The notes under the pieces: generated by a model
The model's input: the letters and a program-made list of their open reading frames with translations, nothing else
What the model was told of the DNA's origin: nothing
The model's database searches: none
Shown: positions 17,401 through 25,377 of the stretch, one piece after another
Layout of the letters: each line of letters starts with the position of its first letter
Position numbering within the stretch: the stretch's first letter is position 1
Made by a program: the position numbers and the translations under genes
Source: Paraplanobispora siamensis
GTDB lineage: Bacteria > Actinomycetota > Actinomycetes > Streptosporangiales > Streptosporangiaceae
DNA length: 64,000 bases
Direction of reading: 5' to 3'
Assembly (NCBI RefSeq): GCF_016863175.1
Contig: NZ_BOOJ01000022.1
Location: 205,005 to 269,004 of the forward strand

Positions 17401-18789
17401 TCAGTCGGTCTCGGGGGCGAGGGGGAGGACGACCCGGAAGGTCGCCCCCTTGCCGGGGACGGACTCCACGCCCACCGTGCCGCCGTGCGCCTCGACCATG
17501 GCGGCGACGATGGACAGGCCCAGGCCGCTGCCTCCGGCGGAGGGGTCGCGGCGGCCGCGGGCGGAGTCGGCGCGGTAGAAGCGTTCGAAGACGCGCTCGC
17601 GCTGCTCGGCGGTGAGGCCCGGGCCCTCGTCGGCCACCTCGATGACGGCCGTGCCGTCCCGCGCGCGGAGCGTGATCCGGACGGGGGTGCCCTCCGGGGT
17701 GTGGGTGAGCGCGTTGGTCATCAGGTTGCCCACGACCTGGCGCAGCCGTACCTCGTCGCCCATGACGATCAGCGCGGCCCCGTCGACCGAGAGCGTGATC
17801 TCCCGTTCCGGGGCCAGGATCCGGGCGTCGTGGACCGCGTCGGCGGCGATGGCCAGCAGGTCCACCGGGCGCATGGACATCGGCCGCTGCTGGTCCAGCC
17901 GGGCCAGCATCAGCATGTCGTCCACGAGCAGGCCCATCCTGACCGCCTCCGACTCCATCCGGGCCATCAGCGGCGCGGCGTCGATGTCGGGCGCCTGCCG
18001 GTAGAACTCGGCGAAGCCGCGGATCGAGGTCAGCGGCGTGCGGAGTTCGTGGGAGGCGTCGGCGACGAACCTGCGCATCCGCTCCTCGGACCTGCGGGCC
18101 GCCGTCTCCGACTCCGACCGGGCCCGGAACGCCGCCTCGATCTGGGCGAGCATCCCGTTCAGCGACCGGCCCAGGCGGCCGACCTCGGTGTTCGGATCCA
18201 CGTCGGGGATGCGGCGGCTCAGGTCTCCGGCGGCGATCGCCTCGGCCGTGCGCTCGATCTCCTCCAGCGGGCGCAGGCTGCGCCGGATGACCGCCACACC
18301 CGCCCCGGCCAGCGCCAGCATCAGGCCGCCGCCGCCGAGGAGCTCGATCAGGGCGAGCTGGCCGACGATCTGCCGGACCTCCGCCATGTCGACGGCCACG
18401 ACCATGCTTCCCCCGGTGTCCAGCCGGATGACGCGGACCCGCCACTCCCCGATGCTGTACAGCCCCGCCGCCGCGTCGCCGCGCACCGGCGGGATCTCCC
18501 TGCCCTCCACGTCCGCCCCGCTGAGCGGGACGATCACCCGTCCGTCGGCGCCGCGGAGCTCCGCCTTCATGTCGGGCGGCATGATCTTGTTCGCCAGGTC
18601 GAACGGGGCCGGGCGGTTCAGGCGGCGCAGCAGGTTGCCGGTGGTGATGTCGATCTGGCTGTCCACCCGGTCGATCAGGTAGCCCCGCATGATCGAGACG
18701 CTGCCCACGCCGATCAGGAGCAGCGCGATGGCCAGCAGTACGAGGATGACGGCGATGAGCTTGACGCGGAGGGGGGTGCGGGTGAGCAT
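17401..18789 (-). CDS. Sensor histidine kinase
   Basis: A 462-residue membrane kinase. Two membrane spans (about 11-33 and 143-168) flank an external sensor of about 105 residues, followed by HAMP (RSLRPLEEIERTAEAIAAGD), the dimerisation/phosphoacceptor domain with His247 in ASHELRTPLTSIRGF, and an ATPase domain with N, G1 (DEGPGL) and G2 (GGSGLGLSIV) boxes. ATG 18789 shares a base with the stop of the upstream regulator, so they form a coupled two-component pair; a GTG 3 bases earlier is equally possible. The sensor region has no recognised ligand fold. Confidence 0.94.
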   Translation of the reverse strand: MLTRTPLRVKLIAVILVLLAIALLLIGVGSVSIMRGYLIDRVDSQIDITTGNLLRRLNRPAPFDLANKIMPPDMKAELRGADGRVIVPLSGADVEGREIPPVRGDAAAGLYSIGEWRVRVIRLDTGGSMVVAVDMAEVRQIVGQLALIELLGGGGLMLALAGAGVAVIRRSLRPLEEIERTAEAIAAGDLSRRIPDVDPNTEVGRLGRSLNGMLAQIEAAFRARSESETAARRSEERMRRFVADASHELRTPLTSIRGFAEFYRQAPDIDAAPLMARMESEAVRMGLLVDDMLMLARLDQQRPMSMRPVDLLAIAADAVHDARILAPEREITLSVDGAALIVMGDEVRLRQVVGNLMTNALTHTPEGTPVRITLRARDGTAVIEVADEGPGLTAEQRERVFERFYRADSARGRRDPSAGGSGLGLSIVAAMVEAHGGTVGVESVPGKGATFRVVLPLAPETD

Positions 18790-19511
18790 CACGGACTCGG
18801 TGGGAGGCGGAGCACGTAACCGACCCCGCGCAACGTGTGGATCATGCGGGGGTCGGTGTTGTCTATCTTCCGGCGGAGCACGGAGACATAGGATTCCACG
18901 ATCCCCACGTCACCGCGGAAGTCGTAGTCCCAGACGTGGTCGAGGATCTGCGCCTTGGACAGCACCCGCCCGGCGTTCGCCATGAAGTAGCGCAGCAGCT
19001 TGAACTCCGTCGGCGACAGCGCCACGGCCTTGCCCTTGCGCCACACCTCGTGGCTCTCCTCGTCGAGCTCGATGTCGGCGAAGGTGAGCCGGGGCGGCCG
19101 GGCGAGCGGGTCTCCCCCGCCGGTACGGCGCAGCACGGCCCGGATCCGGGCCACGACCTCCTCCAGGCTGAACGGCTTGGTGACGTAGTCGTCCCCGCCG
19201 ACGGTCAGGCCGCGGATCTTGTCCTCGACGGCGTCGCGGGCGGTGAGGAACAGCACGGGCGTGTCGGTGCCGCCGCCGCGCAGCCGCCGTACGACGTCGA
19301 AGCCGTTCATGTCCGGGAGCATCACGTCGAGCACGATGAGGTCCGGGCGGTGACGCTGGACGGCCGCGACGGCGTCGGTGCCGTTGCCTGCGGTGTTCAC
19401 CCCGAATCCGGCGAACCGCAGGCTCGCGGCGAGGAGTTCGAGGATGTTGGGCTCGTCCTCGACGATCAGCAGGCGGGCTTCGGGGGATTCGCTCACGGGA
19501 ATTATCTTCAC
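18789..19511 (-). CDS. OmpR-family response regulator, partner of the kinase
   Basis: A 240-residue receiver plus winged-helix regulator. Acidic pocket EDE at 18-20, phospho-acceptor Asp62, Lys112 in TKPF; the DNA-binding half ends TLRGVGYVLRLPP. The start is GTG 19511, only 20 bases after the lhgO stop on the same strand, so the promoter must lie within or before lhgO. The stop overlaps the kinase start, making this the cognate regulator. Resembles the PrrA/MprA/TcrA group of actinobacterial regulators, which does not reveal the signal. Confidence 0.94.
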   Translation of the reverse strand: MKIIPVSESPEARLLIVEDEPNILELLAASLRFAGFGVNTAGNGTDAVAAVQRHRPDLIVLDVMLPDMNGFDVVRRLRGGGTDTPVLFLTARDAVEDKIRGLTVGGDDYVTKPFSLEEVVARIRAVLRRTGGGDPLARPPRLTFADIELDEESHEVWRKGKAVALSPTEFKLLRYFMANAGRVLSKAQILDHVWDYDFRGDVGIVESYVSVLRRKIDNTDPRMIHTLRGVGYVLRLPPSP

Positions 19512-19531
19512 CCGCCCACATGAGAAAGCCG

Positions 19532-20734
19532 TTAAGAGGACAGAACAGAGGTTATCCCCACCAGGTGCCTGGCTATCGCCAGGCTGGACGTCGCCGCAGG
19601 GGAGGGAGCGTTTCTGAGCAGAGCGATCCGGCCGTGCGCGTCCATCACGAAATCATCAGACAGGCTCCCGTCGCGGGCCACCGCCTGCGCCCGGACGCCC
19701 CCGGCGGTCCTGACGAGGTCGGCCCCGGTCAGCTCGGGAACGTAGCGGCGCGCGGCCCTCAGGAAGGCGCCCCTGGCCAGGGACCCGGCCACCTCCCTGA
19801 TCCCGGTCCGCCAGTGCCGTACGGCCATCCTCCGGGCGCCCTCCCAGGCCGCGATCCGGCGCAGGTCGCCGAGATCGACGTCACGCCATGAGTAGCCCTC
19901 CAGGGCCAGCGCCATCACCGCGTTGGGGCCGACCAGCACCTCGCCGTCGATCCGCCGGGTCAGGTGCACCCCGAGGAACGGGTAGCGGGGGTCGGGCACC
20001 GGGTAGATCAGGCCTCGGACCAGGTGCCTGGCCCCGTCGGCCAGCGCGTAGTACTCCCCGCGGAAGGGGACGATCCGCACGTCCCCCTCGACCCCGGCCA
20101 TCCGGGCGACGGCGTCGGTGCCGAGCCCGGCGCAGACGACCAGCCCGTCGAAGCCCAGCCTGCGCCGCCCGTCCGGGCCGTCGGTCAGCACCTCCACCCC
20201 GCTCGCGGTCTCCCGCAGCGCGCGGACCGTGTGCGAGAGCCGTACCGCCCCTCCCGCCTTCTCCACGTCGCGGGCCAGGCAGCGGGCGACCTCGGAAAAG
20301 TCGACGATCGCGGTGTGCGGGGAGTGCAGGGCGGCCACCCCGACGGCGTGCGGCTCGATCTCCCGCAGGCCCAGCGCGTCCAGCTCGGCGAGACCGGGGA
20401 CGCCGTTGTCCCGGGCGCGCTCGGCGATGGCCCGCAGGCCGGACCGCTCGGCGGCGGTGGAGGCGATGACGAGCTTGCCGGCCTCGTCGTAGGGGATGGC
20501 GTGCTCGGCGCAGTACTCCCGCAGGAGCGCGACGCCGTCCCGGCAGAGCTTCGCCTTGAGCGAGCCCGGCCGGTAGTACAGACCCGCGTGCACGACCCCG
20601 CTGTTGTGCCCGGTCTGGTGGGCCGCGACGCGGTCCTCCTTGTCGAGGACCGTCACCCGGGCGCCGCGGGTCAGCGCGAGCTCCCGGGCGATCGCCAGAC
20701 CGACGATGCCCGCGCCCACGACCCCGATGTTCAT
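19532..20734 (-). CDS. lhgO: L-2-hydroxyglutarate oxidase family FAD enzyme
   Basis: A 400-residue DAO-type flavoprotein. The N terminus is the FAD dinucleotide fold GVVGAGIVGLAIARELA. The blocks HQTGHNSGVVHAGLYYRPGS, LCRDGVALLREYCAEHAIPY and VPFRGEYYAL are hallmarks of LhgO, which oxidises L-2-hydroxyglutarate to 2-oxoglutarate and repairs this toxic side product. An excellent GAGGAGGT ribosome site precedes the ATG. Divergent from a TetR gene 183 bases away and followed at 20 bases by the two-component regulator; no lysine or glutarate catabolic genes are adjacent. Confidence 0.93.
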   Translation of the reverse strand: MNIGVVGAGIVGLAIARELALTRGARVTVLDKEDRVAAHQTGHNSGVVHAGLYYRPGSLKAKLCRDGVALLREYCAEHAIPYDEAGKLVIASTAAERSGLRAIAERARDNGVPGLAELDALGLREIEPHAVGVAALHSPHTAIVDFSEVARCLARDVEKAGGAVRLSHTVRALRETASGVEVLTDGPDGRRRLGFDGLVVCAGLGTDAVARMAGVEGDVRIVPFRGEYYALADGARHLVRGLIYPVPDPRYPFLGVHLTRRIDGEVLVGPNAVMALALEGYSWRDVDLGDLRRIAAWEGARRMAVRHWRTGIREVAGSLARGAFLRAARRYVPELTGADLVRTAGGVRAQAVARDGSLSDDFVMDAHGRIALLRNAPSPAATSSLAIARHLVGITSVLSS

Positions 20735-20872
20735 GACAGGACCTCCTCAAGAGCCCGGGACGCGCATTCCCGAAAGCTAGCGGCTACCCGGCCGCAGGAG
20801 AAGAGAGATGGGGTAGGAGGCCCCGGGACGGGGAAACGGCTCTGTGGAACCCCCGCTTCCGGGCAGAAAAAT

Positions 20873-20900
20873 AAACCGGGTTTGATTTTGAACCGAGTTC
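20873..20900. promoter_or_regulatory. Two tandem TetR-type operator half-palindromes
   Basis: AAACCGGGTTT (20873-20883) and GAACCGAGTTC (20890-20900) are near-palindromes whose centres lie 17 bases apart, in an unusually AT-rich island immediately before the TetR gene. This spacing fits two TetR dimers or cooperative binding. The site can control both the TetR gene and the divergent lhgO. Confidence 0.6.
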
Positions 20901-20917
20901 GTTTTTATGGTGGGAAG

Positions 20918-21562
20918 ATGACGGGCTTACGGGAACGGAAGAAGGAACAGACCCGGCGGCGGATCGCCGAGGTGGCCCTGCGGATGTTCGCCGAACGCGG
21001 CTTCGAGGCCGTGACGGTCAACGAGATCGCCGAGGCCGCGGAGGTCGCGAAGGTGACCTTGTTCAAGTACTTCCCCACCAAGGAGTCGCTCGTTCTGCGC
21101 GGAGTGGGCGAGGAGGACCTGGCCGGCATCGTCGCCGGACGCCCGCCCGGGCACTCGCCCCTCGAGGCGTTGCGGGCGCACTGCATGGCCCTGGTCGCCT
21201 CCTCCGCGGTGACGCGGGACATGGACGAGCTGGTCGCCCGGGTCCAGGTGATCCTCGGCAGCCCGGCACTGAGAGCCGGCGCCGGCGCCCTCCTCTACCG
21301 GCAGCGCCGCGCGCTGGCGAAGGCGCTGGCCGAGGAGCACGAGGAGACGGTCGCGGCCCTGATGGCGGCCCAGATCACCGCCTGCCTGCACACCGTCCAG
21401 GAGGAGTTCTTCCAGCGCCTGGCGGCCGGGGCCGCGCCGGAGGCGGCCTACGACCACCTGGCGGGGGACGTCAAGCTCGCCTTCGACCTGCTGGAGCACG
21501 GCATCGGACCGCGGTCGCCGCGGCTGTCCGGCGGTCGTCCCGGCGAGTCCGGCGGGCGCTGA
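20918..21562 (+). CDS. TetR-family transcriptional regulator
   Basis: A 214-residue regulator. The N-terminal helix-turn-helix is complete: RRRIAEVALRMFAERGFEAV followed by TVNEIAEAAEVAKVTLFKYF (about residues 13-52). The C-terminal ligand-binding domain is helical and unassigned. ATG 20918 follows a weak gggaag ribosome site; the operator-like repeats just upstream argue for autorepression. Divergent from lhgO, so lhgO is a candidate target. Ends with a Gly/Arg-rich tail. Confidence 0.92.
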   Translation: MTGLRERKKEQTRRRIAEVALRMFAERGFEAVTVNEIAEAAEVAKVTLFKYFPTKESLVLRGVGEEDLAGIVAGRPPGHSPLEALRAHCMALVASSAVTRDMDELVARVQVILGSPALRAGAGALLYRQRRALAKALAEEHEETVAALMAAQITACLHTVQEEFFQRLAAGAAPEAAYDHLAGDVKLAFDLLEHGIGPRSPRLSGGRPGESGGR

Positions 21563-21595
21563 AAGCGGTGCCCGGCGGATACCCCGGCGGATGCC

Positions 21596-22762
21596 CTAGC
21601 GGGCCCGGCGGGCGATGAAGACGATGACGCCGGTGGCTCCGACCGCCACGGCCAGCCACAGGGCCACGGCCGAGAAGGGCACGCCCGCGTCGTCCTGCGC
21701 CGGCTCGGCCTCCACCCGTTCTCCGGAGCCCTCGGCTCCGCCGCCCGGCGCCTCGGAGGCCGTACCGGAGGCGGCGGGGGTGGGCTCGGGGGCCGCCGCG
21801 CGCAGCACCTCCTCGGGGAGCGGCACCCGGTAGACCGGGCTGCGTGAGCCCTCGGTGCCGGTCAGCAGCGCCGTGCCGTCGGCCGTGTACGCGATCGACT
21901 CGGCCTGTTCCAGCTGGGGCATGTCCACCTTGGCGAGCTGCTCGCCGGGCGCGCTGTAGACCGTGGCGGAGAAGTAGGTCCTGACCACGAAGCTCGACCC
22001 GTCGGGGGCGTAGGCGGCGTCGGTCGCCATGACCGGCGCGGGGCCGATCCTGCGCAGGATGTTGACCCTGTCGGCGCGCAGCCGCCGCGGCGCCTGGTAG
22101 ATCGAGCCGGAGAACTCCTTGCTCACGATATGGAGCCGTCCGGTGCGCGGGTGGACCATCAGGCCCTCCGCGTTGTGCCCGCCGTCCTCGTAGCGGAACC
22201 GATAGCGTACGGCGGGCAGGGTCGCATCCCGCAGCGAGGCCGGTTCCTGCACCTTGTAGACCGAGATGTCGGGCCAGGCCCCCTCGAAGTTGTCGCCGAT
22301 GTCGGCGAACCAGAGCACCCCCCGGCCCGTCTTCGGATCCTTGGAGGCGGCCATGGCCTCCCAGTCGCGGGCGTCGGCGCCCCGCAGGGTGAACGTCGCC
22401 CGGGTCCGCCCGTCGCCCCCGACGGCGAAGAAGACCGGCCCGGCCGAGCTGTCGTTGTGGGTGTAGTAGACGTCGTCGTGCGAGGGAGAGAGCGCCAGCC
22501 CGCTCGACTCGGTGATCCGCTCGTCCGCGAACCGGAAGAGGACACGCTCGCCCTGGTCGGACTCACCGCCCACCGGATTCCCGGACTCACCGCCCACCGG
22601 ATTCCCGGACTCACCGCCGCCCTGGTCGGACTCGCCGCCCACCGGGTTCCGCGCCCCGGCCTCCCCCCACGCCCCGGTCCCGGCTCCGGGCAGGAGGGTC
22701 ACCGCGACCACTCCGGCCGCGATGAGCCCACGAATCAGGACATCCCCCGCTCTGCTCCGCAT
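21596..22762 (-). CDS. Secreted, C-terminally membrane-anchored beta-propeller-like protein
   Basis: A 388-residue protein with an N-terminal signal sequence (GLIAAGVVAVTLLPGAGTGA), a Gly/Glu/Pro repeat segment (GGESGNPV units), a domain of about 260 residues with propeller-like repeats (LALSPSHDDVYYTHND, EGLMVHPRTGRLHIVSKE), an acidic Ala/Pro linker and a C-terminal span (AVALWLAVAVGATGVIVFIA) followed by RRAR. This places the domain outside the cell, tethered to the membrane. Propeller sequence resembles esterase-like/phytase-like folds, but no catalytic set is evident. Its ATG directly follows the stop of a decayed PadR gene. Confidence 0.85.
   Translation of the reverse strand: MRSRAGDVLIRGLIAAGVVAVTLLPGAGTGAWGEAGARNPVGGESDQGGGESGNPVGGESGNPVGGESDQGERVLFRFADERITESSGLALSPSHDDVYYTHNDSSAGPVFFAVGGDGRTRATFTLRGADARDWEAMAASKDPKTGRGVLWFADIGDNFEGAWPDISVYKVQEPASLRDATLPAVRYRFRYEDGGHNAEGLMVHPRTGRLHIVSKEFSGSIYQAPRRLRADRVNILRRIGPAPVMATDAAYAPDGSSFVVRTYFSATVYSAPGEQLAKVDMPQLEQAESIAYTADGTALLTGTEGSRSPVYRVPLPEEVLRAAAPEPTPAASGTASEAPGGGAEGSGERVEAEPAQDDAGVPFSAVALWLAVAVGATGVIVFIARRAR
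22560..22607. repeat. 24-base tandem repeat in the secreted protein gene
   Basis: Two identical 24-base units (22560-22583 and 22584-22607) encode the octapeptide GNPVGGES twice; degenerate copies flank them on both sides up to about 22655. The array expands a linker just after the signal peptide. Confidence 0.8.
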
Positions 22763-23050
22763 TCAGCCATCATGCCCTGACACCAGCGAATGCAGGCGTC
22801 GCAACAGGCGCTCGTCGGCGTCCAGGATCTCGGCGGCGTTGGCGGGCAGCAGGTGGATCCAGGCCGCGGCCAGGGCCGGAGCCGACCGGACGCCGTGCGG
22901 CGGCCTGCCCAGCGCGTCGGGCAGCAGGACGTTCAGCTCCGCCCGCCCCTCCTCGGTGATCGCGTAGATCTTCCTGAGCCGGTCGCCGGTCCGCTCCTCG
23001 GCCTCGGCGGCGAGCTGGGTGATCTCGTAGCCGTGCACGGGCCAAGTCCT
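22763..23050 (-). pseudogene. PadR-family regulator remnant with internal deletion
   Basis: The frame gives PVHGYEITQLAAE, the start of a PadR winged helix, joined directly to EERTGDRLRKIYAITEEGRA, which belongs after the wing, and then a helical C-terminal domain to the stop at 22763. The middle of the DNA-binding domain (recognition helix and part of the wing, about 35-40 residues) is missing. No credible start codon or Shine-Dalgarno site lies upstream; the sequence before PVHGYEI is out of frame. In intact loci such PadR genes are often divergent from the regulated gene, which matches the broken hydrolase next door. Confidence 0.65.
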
Positions 23051-23066
23051 CAAGCAAGGAGAGAAG

Positions 23067-23510
23067 GTGAACCGGCGTACCGGAGCCCGGATGGACGTGC
23101 TGGTGAAGGCGTACGAGCGGCTCGGCCGCTTCAGCGGATCTCGCTTCAGCGAATCCGTGCTCGTCGCCCGGGGCGGGCGGGTGCTGCTGTCGAAGGGGTA
23201 CGGCCCGGCCGACCACGGGCACGGTGTGCCCGGCGCCCCGCGGACGGCCTTCCGCATCGGGTCCCAGGCCAAGGCCTTCACCGCGATCGCGATCCTGCAG
23301 CTCCAGGAGCGCGGACTGCGCGACTGCTCGGCCGGGGCGCTGCACTCCACCGCCGAGGGGGAGAGCCCGATGGTCGAGGCGCACGGCCCGAAGAAGACCG
23401 AGCTGCGCCCGATGATCACTGGCACCCGATCACCGATTCCCCTTCGGGAGGCCCGGGTCTGGGATAGCGTGACCCGCCGTGACCGACTTCATCTCCTTTC
23501 CCTTCTATGA
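23067..23510 (+). pseudogene. Truncated beta-lactamase-family serine hydrolase
   Basis: Starts normally (GTG with aaggagagaag upstream) and shows about 85 residues of a class C beta-lactamase-like hydrolase: SVLVARGGRVLLSKGYG, TAFRIGSQAKAFTAIAILQL, including the SxxK nucleophile motif as SQAK. After ERGLRD at about 23325 similarity stops, and the rest (to 23510) is unrelated and overlaps the methyltransferase gene. The YxN and KTG-like parts are lost. A 15-base in-frame duplication (23127-23141 and 23142-23156) also disturbs the N terminus. Most likely a non-functional leftover. Confidence 0.7.
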
Positions 23511-24186
23511 CCTGTTCCACGAGAACGGGCACGTACCGGAGATCCGCAAGAAGCTGCCCGCCCTGCTGACCGGTGTGTCGCGGAGCATCCTGGAGATCGG
23601 CGCGGGGACCGGCCTGATCACCACGTCGCTGGCCGACTGGACGCCCGCCGAGGTCTTCGCCCTGGAGCCCTCGGCCGGCATGCGCGCGATACTGCTGTCC
23701 CGCCTGACGGGGCGTCCCGAGCTGCTCGACCGGGTGACCGTACTGCCCTGCGACGCCCTGAGCGTGAACCTGGCCGAGCCGGTCGAGGCCATGGTGATGA
23801 TCAACGTGATGTACGCGCTGGAGCCGGACTACCGCAGGCGGCTCTGGCCGGTGCTGGCCGGGCAGCTGGAGCCCGGCGGCCTGCTGGTGTTCACCTGGCG
23901 CCCCGGAGGCGCCCCGGCGCCGCGTCCGCTCCAGGAGGTGGAGTCCCGCCAGGTGGGCCGGCACACCTACTCCGTCTCGGTGGAGATCCTCGAATCGAAC
24001 GAGGAGGCGTCCAGGGCCCGCTACGTCTACCGGATCACCGAGGGCGGCACGGTGATCTCCGAGGAGGAGATCGACGGCTATGCCCACCGCCCCACGTGGG
24101 AGACGATCGAGGCGGAGCTGACCGGGGCGGGTTTCGTCCAGCAGGCCGACGCGCCCGACGGGTTGCTGGCCTGGCGCCTGGGCTGA
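23479..24186 (+). CDS. Class I SAM-dependent methyltransferase
   Basis: A 235-residue methyltransferase. Motif I is ILEIGAGTGLITTSLA, the acidic residue after strand 2 is in VFALEPSAGM, and PGGLLVFTWRP is the post-II strand. The substrate is not evident. The start is GTG 23479: a TAGCGT -10 ends 8 bases before it and no Shine-Dalgarno site exists, indicating a leaderless transcript. It overlaps the end of the truncated hydrolase frame. Two consecutive hairpins follow its stop. Confidence 0.9.
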   Translation: MTDFISFPFYDLFHENGHVPEIRKKLPALLTGVSRSILEIGAGTGLITTSLADWTPAEVFALEPSAGMRAILLSRLTGRPELLDRVTVLPCDALSVNLAEPVEAMVMINVMYALEPDYRRRLWPVLAGQLEPGGLLVFTWRPGGAPAPRPLQEVESRQVGRHTYSVSVEILESNEEASRARYVYRITEGGTVISEEEIDGYAHRPTWETIEAELTGAGFVQQADAPDGLLAWRLG

Positions 24187-24192
24187 GGCCCG

Positions 24193-24214
24193 GGGGCGGG
24201 GAGGCCCCCGCCCC
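24193..24214 (+). terminator. GC-rich hairpin after the methyltransferase
   Basis: GGGGCGGGG and CCCCGCCCC form a perfect 9-base stem around the loop AGGC, 6 bases after the methyltransferase stop. No U-tract. Probably its terminator. Confidence 0.65.
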
Positions 24215-24215
24215 G

Positions 24216-24263
24216 GTGCCCATCTTCTCGCGGGACGACCTGTGGCTGCGAGAAGACGGGCAC
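24216..24263. other. Long inverted repeat between methyltransferase and aldo/keto reductase
   Basis: GTGCCCATCTTCTCGC and GCGAGAAGACGGGCAC pair over 16 positions with a single A-C mismatch around a 16-base loop. It lies directly after the GC hairpin and ends 33 bases before the MerR-type operator. It may be a second terminator or a protein-binding palindrome. Confidence 0.65.
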
Positions 24264-24296
24264 CGAGATCCCCGGACGCTTCCGGAGCGGGACTCG

Positions 24297-24324
24297 CCTG
24301 GAGTGCGCTCCAGGTCCCTAGGGT
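24297..24324 (+). promoter_or_regulatory. MerR-family type promoter/operator of the aldo/keto reductase gene
   Basis: CCTGGAGTGCGCTCCAGG (24297-24314) has 7-base inverted arms and sits between a weak -35 (about 24293-24298) and the -10 TAGGGT (24319-24324), giving a 20-base spacer. A palindrome inside an over-long 19-20 base spacer is the defining promoter form for MerR activators; the core GGAGT/ACTCC-like arms resemble sites of the electrophile-sensing NmlR/AdhR group. No merR gene is in the window, so the regulator acts in trans. Confidence 0.7.
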
Positions 24325-24331
24325 GGATCAC

Positions 24332-25300
24332 ATGGAATACACGCAGCTTGGCCGTACCGGCCTGAAGGTCAGCCGCCTCTGCCTGGGCACCATGAACTTC
24401 GGCCCCGCGACCACGGAGGAAGACTCCTTCGCGATCATGGACCGGGCCCACGAGCTGGGGATCAACTTCTTCGACACGGCCAACGTCTACGGCTGGAAGA
24501 AGGGCGAGGGCATCACCGAGAACATCATCGGACGCTGGTTCGCCCAGGGCGGCGGCCGTCGTGAGAAGACGGTCATCGCCACGAAGCTCTACGGCGGGAT
24601 GGGCGACTGGCCCAACGAGGACCGTCTCTCCGCGCTGAACATCCGCCGCGCCTGCGACGCCTCGCTCAAGCGCATGCAGACCGACTACATCGATCTCTAC
24701 CAGGCTCACCACATCGACCGGAACACCCCGTTCGAGGAGTTCTGGGAGGCCATGGACATCCTGAAGCAGCAGGGCAAGATCCTGTACGTCGGGTCGTCCA
24801 ACTTCGCGGGCTGGCACATCGCCAAGGCCCAGGAGGAGGCCCGCCGCCGGAGCACCGTCGGCCTGGTCTCCGAGCAGTCCCACTACAACCTGATCGTCCG
24901 GGCCCCCGAGCTGGAGGTCATCCCGGCGTGCGAGGACTACGGGCTCGGCCTGATCCCGTGGAGCCCGCTGGCCGGCGGCCTGCTCGGCGGCATCCTCCGG
25001 AAGATCGACAAGGGTCGCTCGGCCTCGGAGAACATGGTCAAGGAGCTGGAGAAGCACCGGAGCAAGATCGAGCAGTACGAGGCGTTCTGCGACGAGCTCG
25101 GTGAGGACCCGGCCAACGTCGGCCTGTCCTGGCTGCTGCACCAGCGGGCCGTCACGGCGCCGATCATCGGCCCGCGTACGATCGAGCAGCTCGACGGCAC
25201 CGTCAGGGCTCTGGAGATCGAGCTCGACGACAAGGCGCTGGCCCGTCTCGACGAGATCTTCCCCGGCTTCAAGACGGCCCCCGAGGAGTACGCCTGGTAG
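24332..25300 (+). CDS. Aldo/keto reductase (YajO/Tas type)
   Basis: A 322-residue NADPH-dependent oxidoreductase reducing aldehydes or ketones. The catalytic tetrad is complete: Asp48, Tyr53, Lys85, His126. EQSHYNL and LIPWSPLAGGLL are family cofactor-loop blocks. The ATG at 24332 lies 7 bases after the TAGGGT hexamer, so the mRNA should start at or next to the ATG (leaderless). The MerR-type operator suggests induction by electrophiles or redox stress, fitting a detoxifying reductase. Followed by 20-base tandem repeats. Confidence 0.94.
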   Translation: MEYTQLGRTGLKVSRLCLGTMNFGPATTEEDSFAIMDRAHELGINFFDTANVYGWKKGEGITENIIGRWFAQGGGRREKTVIATKLYGGMGDWPNEDRLSALNIRRACDASLKRMQTDYIDLYQAHHIDRNTPFEEFWEAMDILKQQGKILYVGSSNFAGWHIAKAQEEARRRSTVGLVSEQSHYNLIVRAPELEVIPACEDYGLGLIPWSPLAGGLLGGILRKIDKGRSASENMVKELEKHRSKIEQYEAFCDELGEDPANVGLSWLLHQRAVTAPIIGPRTIEQLDGTVRALEIELDDKALARLDEIFPGFKTAPEEYAW

Positions 25301-25306
25301 AGGCGT

Positions 25307-25377
25307 TCAAGACGTCTCAGGACGGCTCAAGACGTCTCAGGACGGCTCAGGACGTCTGCGGGACGGCTCAGGACACG
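25307..25377. repeat. 20-base tandem repeats after the aldo/keto reductase gene
   Basis: Two identical units TCAAGACGTCTCAGGACGGC (25307-25326, 25327-25346), a third 21-base variant (25347-25367) and the start of a fourth. Each unit contains the palindrome AGACGTCT. The array ends inside the stop codon of the small membrane peptide gene on the other strand. Confidence 0.8.

Noticed and set aside
22763..23425. Full 220-codon minus-strand frame as an intact regulator gene
   Set aside because: Only the part after about 23050 resembles PadR, and that part has lost its middle; the upstream section is the reverse of the hydrolase fragment.
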